This document shows positions 1 through 6,881 of a stretch of 7,889 nt of DNA, one piece after another. The translations under genes were made by a program, and so were the position numbers. The stretch comes from JANOBJ01 sp031411575 (lineage in GTDB: Bacteria > Pseudomonadota > Gammaproteobacteria > Burkholderiales > Burkholderiaceae_C): positions 1 through 7,889 of the forward strand of contig JANOBJ010000078.1 in assembly GCA_031411575.1 (NCBI GenBank), read 5' to 3'. The stretch's first letter is position 1. Every line of letters starts with the position of its first letter. The notes below the pieces were generated by a model. That model had not been told where the DNA came from. It saw only the letters and a program-made list of their open reading frames with translations, and searched no databases.

Positions 1-1574
1 ACGCTGGTCTCGGCGGTGTCGGCGGGGCGCCAGACATCCAGGCCCGGGATCAGGCGCAGGCTGGCGGCATGCTCCACGCTCTGGTGGGTGGGGCCGTCTT
101 CGCCCAGGCCGATGCTGTCGTGGGTGAACACGTGGATCACCCGTGCCTTCATCAGCGCGGCCATGCGGATGGCATTGCGGCTGTAGTCGCTGAAGGTCAG
201 GAAGGTGCCGCCGAAGGGAATGAAGCCGCCGGGCAGCGCCACGCCGTTCATGATGGCGGCCATGCCGAACTCGCGCACGCCATAGTTGATGTGGCGGCCG
301 ATGTTCCCGTCTTCACCGAGCTTGACCTCGCCCGCCAGGTCCACCCGGAACGCGGGCGTCGATTTGGTGTTGGTGAGGTTCGAGCCAGTCAGGTCGGCGC
401 TGCCGCCCAGCATCTCGGGCAGCGCGGCAGTGAAGGCTTCCAGCGCGATCTGGCTGGCCTTGCGGCTGGCCACGGTTTCGGCCTTGGTGTGGGCCGCGAT
501 CGCCGCGTCCACCGCCACCTGCGCAAAGTTTTTCGGCAGCTCGCCTTTCATGCGGCGCGTGAAGTCAGCGGCCAGCGCGGGGTAGGCGGCCTTGTAGGCG
601 GCAAACGCCGCGTCCCACTCGGCTTCGGCGGCCAGGCCGCGGGCCTTGGCGTCCCAGTCGTGGTAGACCTCTGGCGGCACCACAAACGGCTCGTGCGTCC
701 AGCCCAGCGCCGCGCGCGTGAGCTTGATCTCGTCGGCGCCCAGCGGCTCGCCGTGCGCCTTGGCGGTATTGGCGCGGTTCGGGCTGCCCTGGCCGATGTG
801 CGTCTTGCAGATGATGAGCGTGGGCTTGTCGGCGCTGTTCTTGGCGTCGGCCAGGGCGCGCGAGACGGCGGCCACGTCATGCCCGTCGATCGGGCCGATC
901 ACGTTCCAGCCGTAGGCGGCGAAGCGCAGCGCGGTGTTGTCAATGAACCAGGGCGTGACCTGGCCGTCGATGGAAATGCCGTTGTCGTCGTACAGCGCGA
1001 TCAGCTTGTTGAGCTTCCAGGCGCCGGCCAGCGCGCTGGCCTCGTGGCTGATGCCCTCCATCAGGCAGCCGTCGCCCATGAAGACATAGGTGTGGTGGTC
1101 CACGATGGTGTGGTGAACGTTGCCGTCTGTGCGGTTGAACTCCTTGGCCAGCAGTTTTTCGGCCAGCGCCATGCCCACCGCGTTGGTCAGGCCCTGACCC
1201 AGCGGGCCGGTGGTGGTCTCGATGCCCGGGGTGATGCCGACCTCGGGGTGGCCGGCCGTCTTGCTGTGCAGCTGGCGGAAGTTCTTCAGCTCCTGCATCG
1301 GAAGCGCGTAGCCGGTGAGGTGCAGCAGCGCATAGACCAGCATCGAACCGTGGCCGTTGGACAACACAAAACGGTCGCGGTTGGCCCAATGCGGGTTGCG
1401 CGGGCTGTGGCGCAGGTGGCCGTGGAGCGCGCCGTCGGCGGAGCGCGGGCCCCACAGCGCGACGGCGATATCGGCCATGCCCATGGGCGCGCCGGGATGA
1501 CCGGAGTTGGCTTGTTGTACGGCATCCATGGCGAGCGCACGGATTGCGTTTGCCATTTGGGGGGTGTTGGCCAT
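1..1574 (-). CDS. tkt: Transketolase, housekeeping type (C-terminus cut by window edge)
   Basis: Transketolase moves two-carbon ketol units between sugar phosphates in the cytosolic pentose phosphate pathway, using thiamine diphosphate (ThDP) and a divalent metal. The frame is open for 524 codons to the left edge; against E. coli TktA (663 aa) about 160 residues, mainly the C-terminal domain, are missing. Seen: SGHPGAPMGMADIA with His26, SNGHGSML, the ThDP motif GDGCLMEG (Asp168) with YDDNGIS, SRKAS, GSADLTGSN, VREFGM (catalytic Glu435) and GEDGPTHQ (Asp493, His497). All substrate-phosphate residues of the family look intact. The position of E. coli His261 is Ala (NTAKAHG), which I recall as normal in Comamonadaceae. 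The ATG at 1574 fits the family N-terminus and has a GGAG nine bases upstream. Oddity: nine extra residues after Trp41. Divergent from speD. Confidence 0.96.
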   Translation of the reverse strand, partial: MANTPQMANAIRALAMDAVQQANSGHPGAPMGMADIAVALWGPRSADGALHGHLRHSPRNPHWANRDRFVLSNGHGSMLVYALLHLTGYALPMQELKNFRQLHSKTAGHPEVGITPGIETTTGPLGQGLTNAVGMALAEKLLAKEFNRTDGNVHHTIVDHHTYVFMGDGCLMEGISHEASALAGAWKLNKLIALYDDNGISIDGQVTPWFIDNTALRFAAYGWNVIGPIDGHDVAAVSRALADAKNSADKPTLIICKTHIGQGSPNRANTAKAHGEPLGADEIKLTRAALGWTHEPFVVPPEVYHDWDAKARGLAAEAEWDAAFAAYKAAYPALAADFTRRMKGELPKNFAQVAVDAAIAAHTKAETVASRKASQIALEAFTAALPEMLGGSADLTGSNLTNTKSTPAFRVDLAGEVKLGEDGNIGRHINYGVREFGMAAIMNGVALPGGFIPFGGTFLTFSDYSRNAIRMAALMKARVIHVFTHDSIGLGEDGPTHQSVEHAASLRLIPGLDVWRPADTAETS

Positions 1575-1587
1575 CAGGGGGAGCTCC

Positions 1588-1628
1588 GGAGGGGGGAGGG
1601 CAAAGGAAAAGGGAAAGGGCAGGGGAAA
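1588..1628 (+). other. Purine-rich, G-run tract between tkt and speD
   Basis: In these 41 bases all but two (C at 1601 and 1620) are purines on the plus strand. There are G-runs at 1591-1596, 1598-1600, 1611-1613, 1617-1619 and 1622-1625. The last three are separated by only 3 and 2 bases, so four-stranded G-quadruplex or triplex folding is possible on paper. On the tkt side the transcript would be a pyrimidine tract just before its ribosome-binding site. Whether it regulates either divergent gene is inference. Confidence 0.55.
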
Positions 1629-1634
1629 CCCGGC

Positions 1635-1640
1635 ATTTTA
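1635..1640 (-). promoter_or_regulatory. Possible -10 element for tkt
   Basis: Read on the minus strand this is TAAAAT, one mismatch from TATAAT, in an otherwise GC-rich gap about 60 bases before the tkt start. I see no good -35 hexamer 16-18 bases upstream, where the sequence is mostly C and G. It is the only A/T-rich hexamer that stands out in the gap. Confidence 0.2.
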
Positions 1641-1703
1641 GCGGCTGGCCCCACGGCGGGGTTCGTCCCGGTTACGGCCGCCCGATGCTCTACAGTGGTG
1701 ACC

Positions 1704-2081
1704 GTGCAAGGCCTTCACCTCACCGCCGATCTGTACCAGTGCCGCTGCGACACCGCGTGGCTGACCGACGCGCCGCGTCTGGCCGCCTGGTGCGTGCAAG
1801 CCACCGGGGCAGCCGGACTGCAGGCCGTCAACCACCTGTTCCACGCGTTTCCGGCCACGCCCCAGGGGCCGGGCGGCGTGACGGCCACCGTGTTGCTGGC
1901 CGAATCGCACGTCTGCGTGCACACCTGGCCCGAGCAGCGCGCCGTGACGCTGGACGTCTATGTGTGCAACTTCGGCGCGGACCACACAGCCAAGGCCCAC
2001 GCGCTGATGGAAGCGCTGGTCGAGCGCTTTGCGCCCGAATGGACCGAGCGCCGCTCGCTGGACCGGGGCGAGCCCGCGTGA
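1704..2081 (+). CDS. speD: S-adenosylmethionine decarboxylase proenzyme, small prokaryotic class
   Basis: Decarboxylates S-adenosylmethionine to supply the aminopropyl donor for spermidine. It is made as a proenzyme that cleaves itself to create a pyruvoyl cofactor. The 125-residue length fits the small SpeD class of Thermotoga and Bacillus, not the larger E. coli enzyme. Seen: AESHVCVHTWPE with cleavage at Glu67-Ser68 (Ser68 becomes pyruvoyl), His73 and Cys88 (VYVCN). These match T. maritima Ser63, His68 and Cys83 at a constant offset of five; its Ser55 is Thr60 here. Start: GTG at 1704 follows GGTGA at 1697-1701, a plausible Shine-Dalgarno; GTGs at 1695 and 1698 are alternatives. The frame stays open far upstream, but that stretch is antisense to tkt. 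The stop overlaps the next gene's start (GTGA). Spermidine synthase is not in the window. Confidence 0.93.
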   Translation: MQGLHLTADLYQCRCDTAWLTDAPRLAAWCVQATGAAGLQAVNHLFHAFPATPQGPGGVTATVLLAESHVCVHTWPEQRAVTLDVYVCNFGADHTAKAHALMEALVERFAPEWTERRSLDRGEPA

Positions 2082-2809
2082 GCGACCCGGCGCCCCGGCC
2101 ACCCGCGGCCCAGGCCATGCTGCTGGCGGCCGGCCGCGGCGAGCGCATGCGGCCGCTCACCGATACCTGCCCCAAGCCCCTGCTGCCGGTGCGCGGCAAG
2201 CCGCTGATGCAGTGGGCGATGGAGGCGCTGGCGCGCGGCGGGTTTGACCGGGTGCTGGTCAACACGGCGTGGCTGGAAGAGCAGATTTCAAGCCATTTTG
2301 TCGCCAAGTCCGCATCAGCTGGTCATAGTTTGCTATTAATTTCATACTCCCAAGAAGGCCGCGACTTTGGCAGTGCGCTCGAAACAGCGGGCGGTATCGC
2401 GCGGGCGCTGCCGGGGCTGGAGGATGTGTTCTGGGTGCTGGCAGGTGACGTGTTTGCACCGGACTTTGAGTTTTCGCGCGCCGCCTACGAGCGCTTTGCC
2501 GCCAGCGACAAGCTCGCGCATATCTGGCTGGTGCCGAACCCGCCGCACAACCTGAAAGGCGATTTCGGCCTCAACCAAGGCTTGGCCCTGAACCATGCCG
2601 AGGTCAAACACACCTACTCCACCATCGGCCTGTACCGCCGCGCATTTTTCAACAGCCTGCCGTTCGGCAACCCGGCCGGCCTCAAAGCCCCGCTGGCCCC
2701 GCTGTTGCGCGTCGCGATGGACAATGGCCAGGTCAGCGCCGAGCTGTACACCGGCGCCTGGACCGACGTGGGAACGCCCGAACGGCTTGCCGAACTGAAC
2801 GCACCCTGA
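2078..2809 (+). CDS. murU: MurU-type N-acetylmuramate-1-phosphate uridylyltransferase (sugar nucleotidyltransferase)
   Basis: A 243-residue NTP-transferase fold protein. In pseudomonads MurU joins UTP to MurNAc-alpha-1-phosphate in the peptidoglycan recycling route that bypasses de novo UDP-GlcNAc synthesis. Seen: the nucleotide-binding signature LAAGRGERMRPLT (17-28), PKPLLPV with Lys33, LETAGGIARALP, the metal-site motif AGDVF (Asp124), and a C-terminal WTDVGTPERL (Asp230). Order and spacing match P. putida MurU as I recall it, but with about 20 extra residues, partly at the N-terminus and partly around residues 70-100. The start is GTG at 2078, inside the speD stop (GTGA), so translation is probably coupled. 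A start at Met14 is possible. pepP follows after 11 bases. The kinase partner amgK is not in the window, so the exact sugar substrate is inferred from family only. Confidence 0.78.
   Translation: MSDPAPRPPAAQAMLLAAGRGERMRPLTDTCPKPLLPVRGKPLMQWAMEALARGGFDRVLVNTAWLEEQISSHFVAKSASAGHSLLLISYSQEGRDFGSALETAGGIARALPGLEDVFWVLAGDVFAPDFEFSRAAYERFAASDKLAHIWLVPNPPHNLKGDFGLNQGLALNHAEVKHTYSTIGLYRRAFFNSLPFGNPAGLKAPLAPLLRVAMDNGQVSAELYTGAWTDVGTPERLAELNAP
2281..2350 (+). other. A/T-rich in-frame segment inside the MurU-type gene
   Basis: In 2281-2340 I count 26 G/C of 60 bases, against roughly 65-70% in the flanking code. It encodes residues 69-91, including SHFVAKSASAGHSLLLISY, where this protein is longer than Pseudomonas MurU. 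The words AAGCCATTTTG and GCTATTAATTT resemble, from memory, an interspersed repeat scattered through Comamonadaceae genomes. A decayed, frame-preserving copy is possible but unproven. Confidence 0.35.
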
Positions 2810-2820
2810 ACCCTTGGACC

Positions 2821-4215
2821 ATGACCGCCATGACTGACTCGATCTACACCCAGCGCCGCGCGCGCGCCGCCGCCCTGCTGGGCAAGGACGGCATTGCCAT
2901 CATCCCGACCGCGCTGGAGCGCCCGCGCAACCGCGACACCGACTTCATCTATCGGCACGACAGCTACTTTTATTACCTGACCGGTTTTACCGAGCCTAAC
3001 GCGGTGCTGGTGCTCACCGGCGACGGCAAAAGCACCCTGTTTTGCCAGCCGAAAGACCTGGAGCGTGAAATCTGGGACGGCTTTCGCCTGGGCCCTGACG
3101 CCGCGCCCGCCGCGCTGGGCGTGGACGCCGCGCGGCCGATTGGCGAGCTGGATGCCCAGGCGCCCAAGCTGCTGGAAAACCGCGACACCGTTTGGTACCC
3201 GTTTGCCATCCACGCCGGGCTGGAGGCACGCGTGGGCGGCTGGCTGAACGCGGTGCGCGCGCGGGTGCGCTACGGCGCGCTGTGCCCCGAACAGCAACGC
3301 GACCTGTGCGGCATCCTCGATGAAATGCGGCTGGTGAAAGACGCGCACGAACAAGACACCATGCGGCGCGCCGCGCAGATCAGCGCCCGCGGCCATGTGC
3401 GCGCAATGCAGCTGTCGGCCCGCATGCTGCGCGAAGGCAAAGACGTGCGCGAATACCACCTGGATGCTGAATTGCTGCATGAATTCCGCCTGGGCGGATC
3501 GCAGTTCCCGGCGTATGGATCGATCGTGGCGGCCGGCGCCAACGCCTGCGTGCTGCACTACCGCGCCGACGCCGCGCCCGTGAAAAGCGGCGAGCTGGTG
3601 CTGATCGACGCCGGCTGCGAACTCGACAGCTACGCCAGCGACATCACCCGCACCTTCCCCGCCAACGGCACATTCACCGGCCCGCAGCGCACGCTGTACG
3701 ACATCGTGCACGCCAGCCAGGAAGCAGCCGCCGCCGCCACCAAACCCGGCGCCCGCTTCACCGACCCGCACGAAGCCGCCGTGAAAGTGCTGGCCCAGGG
3801 CATGCTCGACGTCGGCCTGCTCGACGCCAACAAGGTCGGCACGCTGGACGACGTGATCGACAAACGCGCGTACTTCCCCTTCTACATGCACCGCACCGGC
3901 CACTGGCTGGGCATGGACGTGCACGACTGCGGCAGCTACGTGGAGCCGTCGCAGGCCGGCGAAGTGAGCGAACGGCGCGACCCGCTCAGCAATGAACTCA
4001 TCAAAAACCGCCCCAGCCGCATCCTGCACCCCGGCATGGTGCTGACCATCGAGCCCGGCCTGTACGTGCGCCCTGCCGACGGCGTGCCTGAACAGTTCCA
4101 CAACATCGGCATCCGCATCGAAGACGACGCGATCGTGACGGCGACCGGTTGCGAGCTGATCTCGCGCGGGGTGCCGGTGGGGGCGGGGGAGATTGAGGGG
4201 TTGATGCGGGGGTGA
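2821..4215 (+). CDS. pepP: Xaa-Pro aminopeptidase (aminopeptidase P, M24B)
   Basis: Removes an N-terminal residue that precedes proline; a cytosolic dimanganese enzyme. The 464 residues comprise an aminopeptidase-P N-terminal domain (about 7-140, with DSYFYYLTGFTEPNA) and a pita-bread catalytic domain (about 180-445). All five metal ligands are visible: Asp263 (LIDAG), Asp274 (SDITRTFP), His361 (GHWLGMDVHD), Glu411 (TIEPGLYV) and Glu434 (IRIEDD). They match E. coli PepP Asp260, Asp271, His354, Glu383 and Glu406. His368 matches the catalytic His361. An insert of about 20 residues between His361 and Glu411 is, as I recall, normal for Burkholderiales. ATG at 2821 is the longest start; ATG at 2830 would give 461 aa with GGA eleven bases before it. 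It lies 11 bases after the MurU-type gene, probably in the same transcript. The ubiH-type gene often found downstream is absent. Confidence 0.96.
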   Translation: MTAMTDSIYTQRRARAAALLGKDGIAIIPTALERPRNRDTDFIYRHDSYFYYLTGFTEPNAVLVLTGDGKSTLFCQPKDLEREIWDGFRLGPDAAPAALGVDAARPIGELDAQAPKLLENRDTVWYPFAIHAGLEARVGGWLNAVRARVRYGALCPEQQRDLCGILDEMRLVKDAHEQDTMRRAAQISARGHVRAMQLSARMLREGKDVREYHLDAELLHEFRLGGSQFPAYGSIVAAGANACVLHYRADAAPVKSGELVLIDAGCELDSYASDITRTFPANGTFTGPQRTLYDIVHASQEAAAAATKPGARFTDPHEAAVKVLAQGMLDVGLLDANKVGTLDDVIDKRAYFPFYMHRTGHWLGMDVHDCGSYVEPSQAGEVSERRDPLSNELIKNRPSRILHPGMVLTIEPGLYVRPADGVPEQFHNIGIRIEDDAIVTATGCELISRGVPVGAGEIEGLMRG

Positions 4216-4237
4216 GGGGCAGGAACCGGCCGTGAGC

Positions 4238-4382
4238 GGTCATTGACTGGCCTGCGCTGAGCGTCCGTTTCAGGCTGGTTGCGGTCTTCCGAATTCGACA
4301 CCTGCGTCTTGTCGTGGCACCTAAACTGGTCATTCAATGGGGTGGATCTCGAACGACCACTTGACCATCTTGACCGGTCATT
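4238..4382 (+). repeat. Three GGTCATT words and a 10-bp palindrome
   Basis: GGTCATT occurs at 4238-4244, 4328-4334 and 4376-4382. The last overlaps the perfect palindrome TGACCGGTCA at 4371-4380, which is preceded by TTGACCATC at 4361-4369. Between the first and second lies CTGAGCGTCCGTTTCAGG, of a type I remember from noncoding interspersed repeats in beta- and gammaproteobacteria. It could be a degenerate repeat or a protein-binding site; the words are short enough that chance is not excluded. Confidence 0.3.
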
Positions 4383-4727
4383 CGGCAGGGGCGACAGCTG
4401 CAAAAGTCGGGAATGGTCGCTAGCGTCGCGGACGAACTGGGATTCTCGACCCGCTGCAGAAGGTCGTCCTATCGAAGTTATCTCAGCCCCTCTAGTAAGT
4501 CACTCAACGGAAATCGGTATTCCTCAGTGCGAAAGCTTACGAAGTGGGCGATCTAGCGCGGGTTGCAGCCAACGGAGTAGCAAAGATCGATGAGGTACGT
4601 GTGGGGCGTATCAATCACGAGGCCATGCACAAACTGCACTACTGCCAGGAGGACCAGTACATTGGCGGTGATTTGGAAATCCGAGGGAGATCACGCGCGT
4701 GGGTAGCCAGCGCACCCAGATGTGCGG

Positions 4728-4751
4728 AAAAGTTGCTTCCCCACAAGCAAC
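4728..4751 (-). terminator. Candidate intrinsic terminator for the leftward transketolase operon
   Basis: On the minus strand a perfect 7-bp stem (GTTGCTT / AAGCAAC, plus-strand arms 4732-4738 and 4745-4751) encloses a 6-base loop and is followed at once by TTTTCC. It lies about 105 bases past the stop of the full-length transketolase, in the expected orientation. The stem is only moderately GC-rich and the U-run is short, so termination may be partial. Confidence 0.45.
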
Positions 4752-4787
4752 CGCGATCGTTTTGCCTCAGCAAACAAAGGTAATGGT

Positions 4788-4814
4788 GAATTGCGAGTGT
4801 TCGCTTCATTTTTT
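4788..4814 (+). terminator. Weak stem-loop followed by six T
   Basis: On the plus strand GCGA (4793-4796) pairs with TCGC (4801-4804) across a GTGT loop, and GAA (4788-4790) pairs with TTC (4805-4807) past a two-base bulge. TTTTTT at 4809-4814 follows. The form is that of an intrinsic terminator facing right, but the stem is weak and the nearest rightward gene, pepP, ends about 570 bases upstream. Confidence 0.2.
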
Positions 4815-4856
4815 GAATGCGCAAGCTCTCAGTCTTGCATGGCGCGATCCAGCTGT

Positions 4857-6848
4857 CTAACGCGCATCCAGCAGGCGGCGAGCCTCGCTGACAATGGCTT
4901 CGGGCGTGATGCCGAAGTGCCGGTACAACGTTTCGGCCGGCCCGGAAGCCCCGAAGCCGGTCATGCCAACGAAGCCGCCCCGGTCGCCAAGCCAGCGGTC
5001 CCAGCCGAAGCGCAACGCGGCCTCGCAGCCTACGCGCACCGAACCGACAGGGCCGAGCACGCTGGTCCGGTACGTTGCGTCCTGCGCGCCGAACAGTTCC
5101 CAGCTCGGCATCGACACCACCGCGGTCGGCGTGCCGGCGCGCTGCAGTTCATCGCGAGCCGCGAGTGCGAGCACGACCTCGGAGCCGGTGGCCAGCAGCG
5201 TGACCTGGCGTGCGCCGCCTTCGGCCTCGGTCAGCACATACGCGCCACGCCGCGACAGGTTGGCGGCGGTGGGTGCTTGGCGCACATGCGGCAACGCTTG
5301 GCGTGCGAAGACCAGCGTTGACGGGCCGGTGCGGTGTTCGAGCGCGATCTCCCAGCACTCGGCTGCTTCCACCGCGTCGGCCGGCCGCAGCACCAGCATG
5401 TTGGGCATCGCGCGCAGCGACGCGAGGATCTCCACCGGCTGGTGCGTCGGGCCGTTGCGGCCGATGCCGATCGAGTCGTGGCTGAAGACGAACTTGACCT
5501 GCAGCCCCATCAATGCGGCCATGCGCATCGCCGGCCGCTCGTAATCGGAGAACGCGAGGTAGGTCACCGCCAGCGGCACCACGCCGCCGTGTGCCGCCAT
5601 GCCGTTGACCATGCCGCCCATCACGTGCTCGCGCACGCCACAGTGCACGTAGGCGCCGGTGCGGTCGTCAGCGGTGAAGGCGGTGAGACGCCGTTTGTGG
5701 TTCGTCGGCGCTTCGAGGTCGGCGCAGGCCACCATCCGCTCGGGCATCAGGTCGACGAGCGCATCGTTGATCTCGGCCGAGATGAAGATGCCGCTCGCCA
5801 GCGGCTCGCGCAGCGCGGCACCGCACTTGTAGTCGGTCAGCACGTTGCGCCAGCCTTCGGGCAACTCACCGGCGACGATGCGTTCGAACTCGGCGCAAGC
5901 GGCGGGGGGCAGGGACGCGACGCGCCCGGCCCAGTCGGCACGCTCACCGCGATGGCGGCGGCCGGCTTCGCGCCAGGTGGCGAGCAGGTCGGCCGGCACC
6001 TCGAAGGGCGCATGCGGCCAGCCGAGCAGGGCACGCGCTGCCACCGCGTCTTCGGGCAGCAGCTTGCCGCTGTGGCCGCCGCGCTGGCCCTGCAGCCGTG
6101 CGATACCGCGTGCGATCACGGTGCGGCAGGCGAGCAGCGAGGGCCGCGGGTCGGCCTTGGCCGCGGCGAGCGCGTCCGACACCGCTTCGAGATCGTGGCC
6201 ATCGACAGCCACCACGTGCCAGCCAGCCACGCGAAAGCGCTCGGCCACGTCTTCGCTGATCGACAGGTCCGTGGTGCCGTCGTCGGTGATGCGGTTGTCG
6301 TCCCACAGCAGCGTCAGCTTGCCCAGCCGCAAGTGCCCGGCCAGCGAGATCATTTCCTGGCCGATGCCTTCCTGCAGGCAGCCGTCGCCGACGAAGGCCC
6401 AGGTGCGGTGATCGACGACGCCAGCGCCGAATCGCGCGTTCAGGTACGCCTCGGCCACCGCCATGCCGAAAGCGTTGGCGATGCCCTGACCGAGCGGGCC
6501 GGTGGTGACCTCGATGCCCGAGGCGGCGTCGATCTCGGGGTGGCCCTCGCAGCGCGAGCCGAAGTCGCGGAAGGTGCGGATCTGGTCGATGCCGAAGTGT
6601 TCGTAGCCGCTCAGGTGCAGCAGCGCATAAAGCAGCATCGAACCGTGGCCGTTGGAAAGCACCACGCGGTCGCGGTCGGGCCAGGTCGGGTCGGCCGCGT
6701 CGAACTTCAGGTGCCGCGTGTAGAGCGCGGTCGCGATCTCGGCCATGCCGAGCGGCACGCCCTGGTGGCCTTCGCCGGCGCGCACGATGGCGTCGATGGC
6801 GAGGAAGCGGATGGCGTTGGCGAGCGGGGACAGGGTCGGTTCGTGCAT
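4857..6848 (-). CDS. Transketolase, full length, divergent substrate channel
   Basis: A complete 663-residue transketolase: ThDP-binding PP domain (about 8-310), Pyr domain (about 330-520) and C-terminal domain (about 535-655). ThDP chemistry looks intact: His28, His68, His103, GDGCLQEG (Asp155), WDDN (Asn185) and catalytic Glu407 (VREHVM). His457, His469 and Arg516 match E. coli His461, His473 and Arg520. By-eye alignment with E. coli TktA shows changes at other channel positions: His261 to Arg256, phosphate-binding Arg358 to Ile354 and Ser385 to Pro381, and Asp469 to Asn465 (IGRNGPTHQP in place of LGEDGPTHQP). The usual SGHPG is EGHQG. The substrate is therefore probably not the standard sugar-phosphate set (inference). 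ATG at 6848 has a weak AAGAG upstream. It sits 33 bases after the C-terminal-half transketolase gene, probably co-transcribed. Not a recent copy of the left-hand tkt. Confidence 0.93.
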   Translation of the reverse strand: MHEPTLSPLANAIRFLAIDAIVRAGEGHQGVPLGMAEIATALYTRHLKFDAADPTWPDRDRVVLSNGHGSMLLYALLHLSGYEHFGIDQIRTFRDFGSRCEGHPEIDAASGIEVTTGPLGQGIANAFGMAVAEAYLNARFGAGVVDHRTWAFVGDGCLQEGIGQEMISLAGHLRLGKLTLLWDDNRITDDGTTDLSISEDVAERFRVAGWHVVAVDGHDLEAVSDALAAAKADPRPSLLACRTVIARGIARLQGQRGGHSGKLLPEDAVAARALLGWPHAPFEVPADLLATWREAGRRHRGERADWAGRVASLPPAACAEFERIVAGELPEGWRNVLTDYKCGAALREPLASGIFISAEINDALVDLMPERMVACADLEAPTNHKRRLTAFTADDRTGAYVHCGVREHVMGGMVNGMAAHGGVVPLAVTYLAFSDYERPAMRMAALMGLQVKFVFSHDSIGIGRNGPTHQPVEILASLRAMPNMLVLRPADAVEAAECWEIALEHRTGPSTLVFARQALPHVRQAPTAANLSRRGAYVLTEAEGGARQVTLLATGSEVVLALAARDELQRAGTPTAVVSMPSWELFGAQDATYRTSVLGPVGSVRVGCEAALRFGWDRWLGDRGGFVGMTGFGASGPAETLYRHFGITPEAIVSEARRLLDAR

Positions 6849-6881
6849 GGCTTCACTCTTGCAGACGGGCGTGGCGGGTCT

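Larger units (their letters stand above)
4216..4856. other. Gene-poor, lower-GC interval between pepP and the right-hand transketolases
   Basis: These 641 bases lie between convergent genes. I found no open frame with recognisable protein sequence. Two short plus-strand frames (4279-4593 and 4544-4783) overlap each other, lack clear ribosome-binding sites and match no family I know. GC falls toward the right: 36 of 80 bases in 4741-4820 are G/C. The interval contains three GGTCATT words, the palindrome TGACCGGTCA and three small stem-loops. It separates core genes from what looks like an accessory operon, so it may be a scarred insertion junction. I see no tRNA, integrase or flanking terminal repeat. 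Confidence 0.6.

Noticed and set aside
69..1703. Very long plus-strand open frame running into speD
   Set aside because: It is antisense to tkt, which shows every transketolase motif. The long frame is an effect of high GC; only the part from about 1704 is a real gene.
1544..2077. Long N-terminal extension of the MurU-type frame
   Set aside because: This stretch is out of frame over tkt's start and speD, gives low-complexity Arg/Gly sequence, and the family's N-terminal motif begins shortly after the GTG at 2078.
2614..4101. 495-codon minus-strand frame opposite pepP
   Set aside because: The encoded protein is His/Ala/Val-rich with no known motif, while the opposite strand encodes PepP with all metal ligands.
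4279..4783. Two short plus-strand frames (about 104 and 79 codons) in the gene-poor interval
   Set aside because: No family resemblance, no clear ribosome-binding site, and they overlap in different frames. A degraded remnant is possible but I cannot name it.
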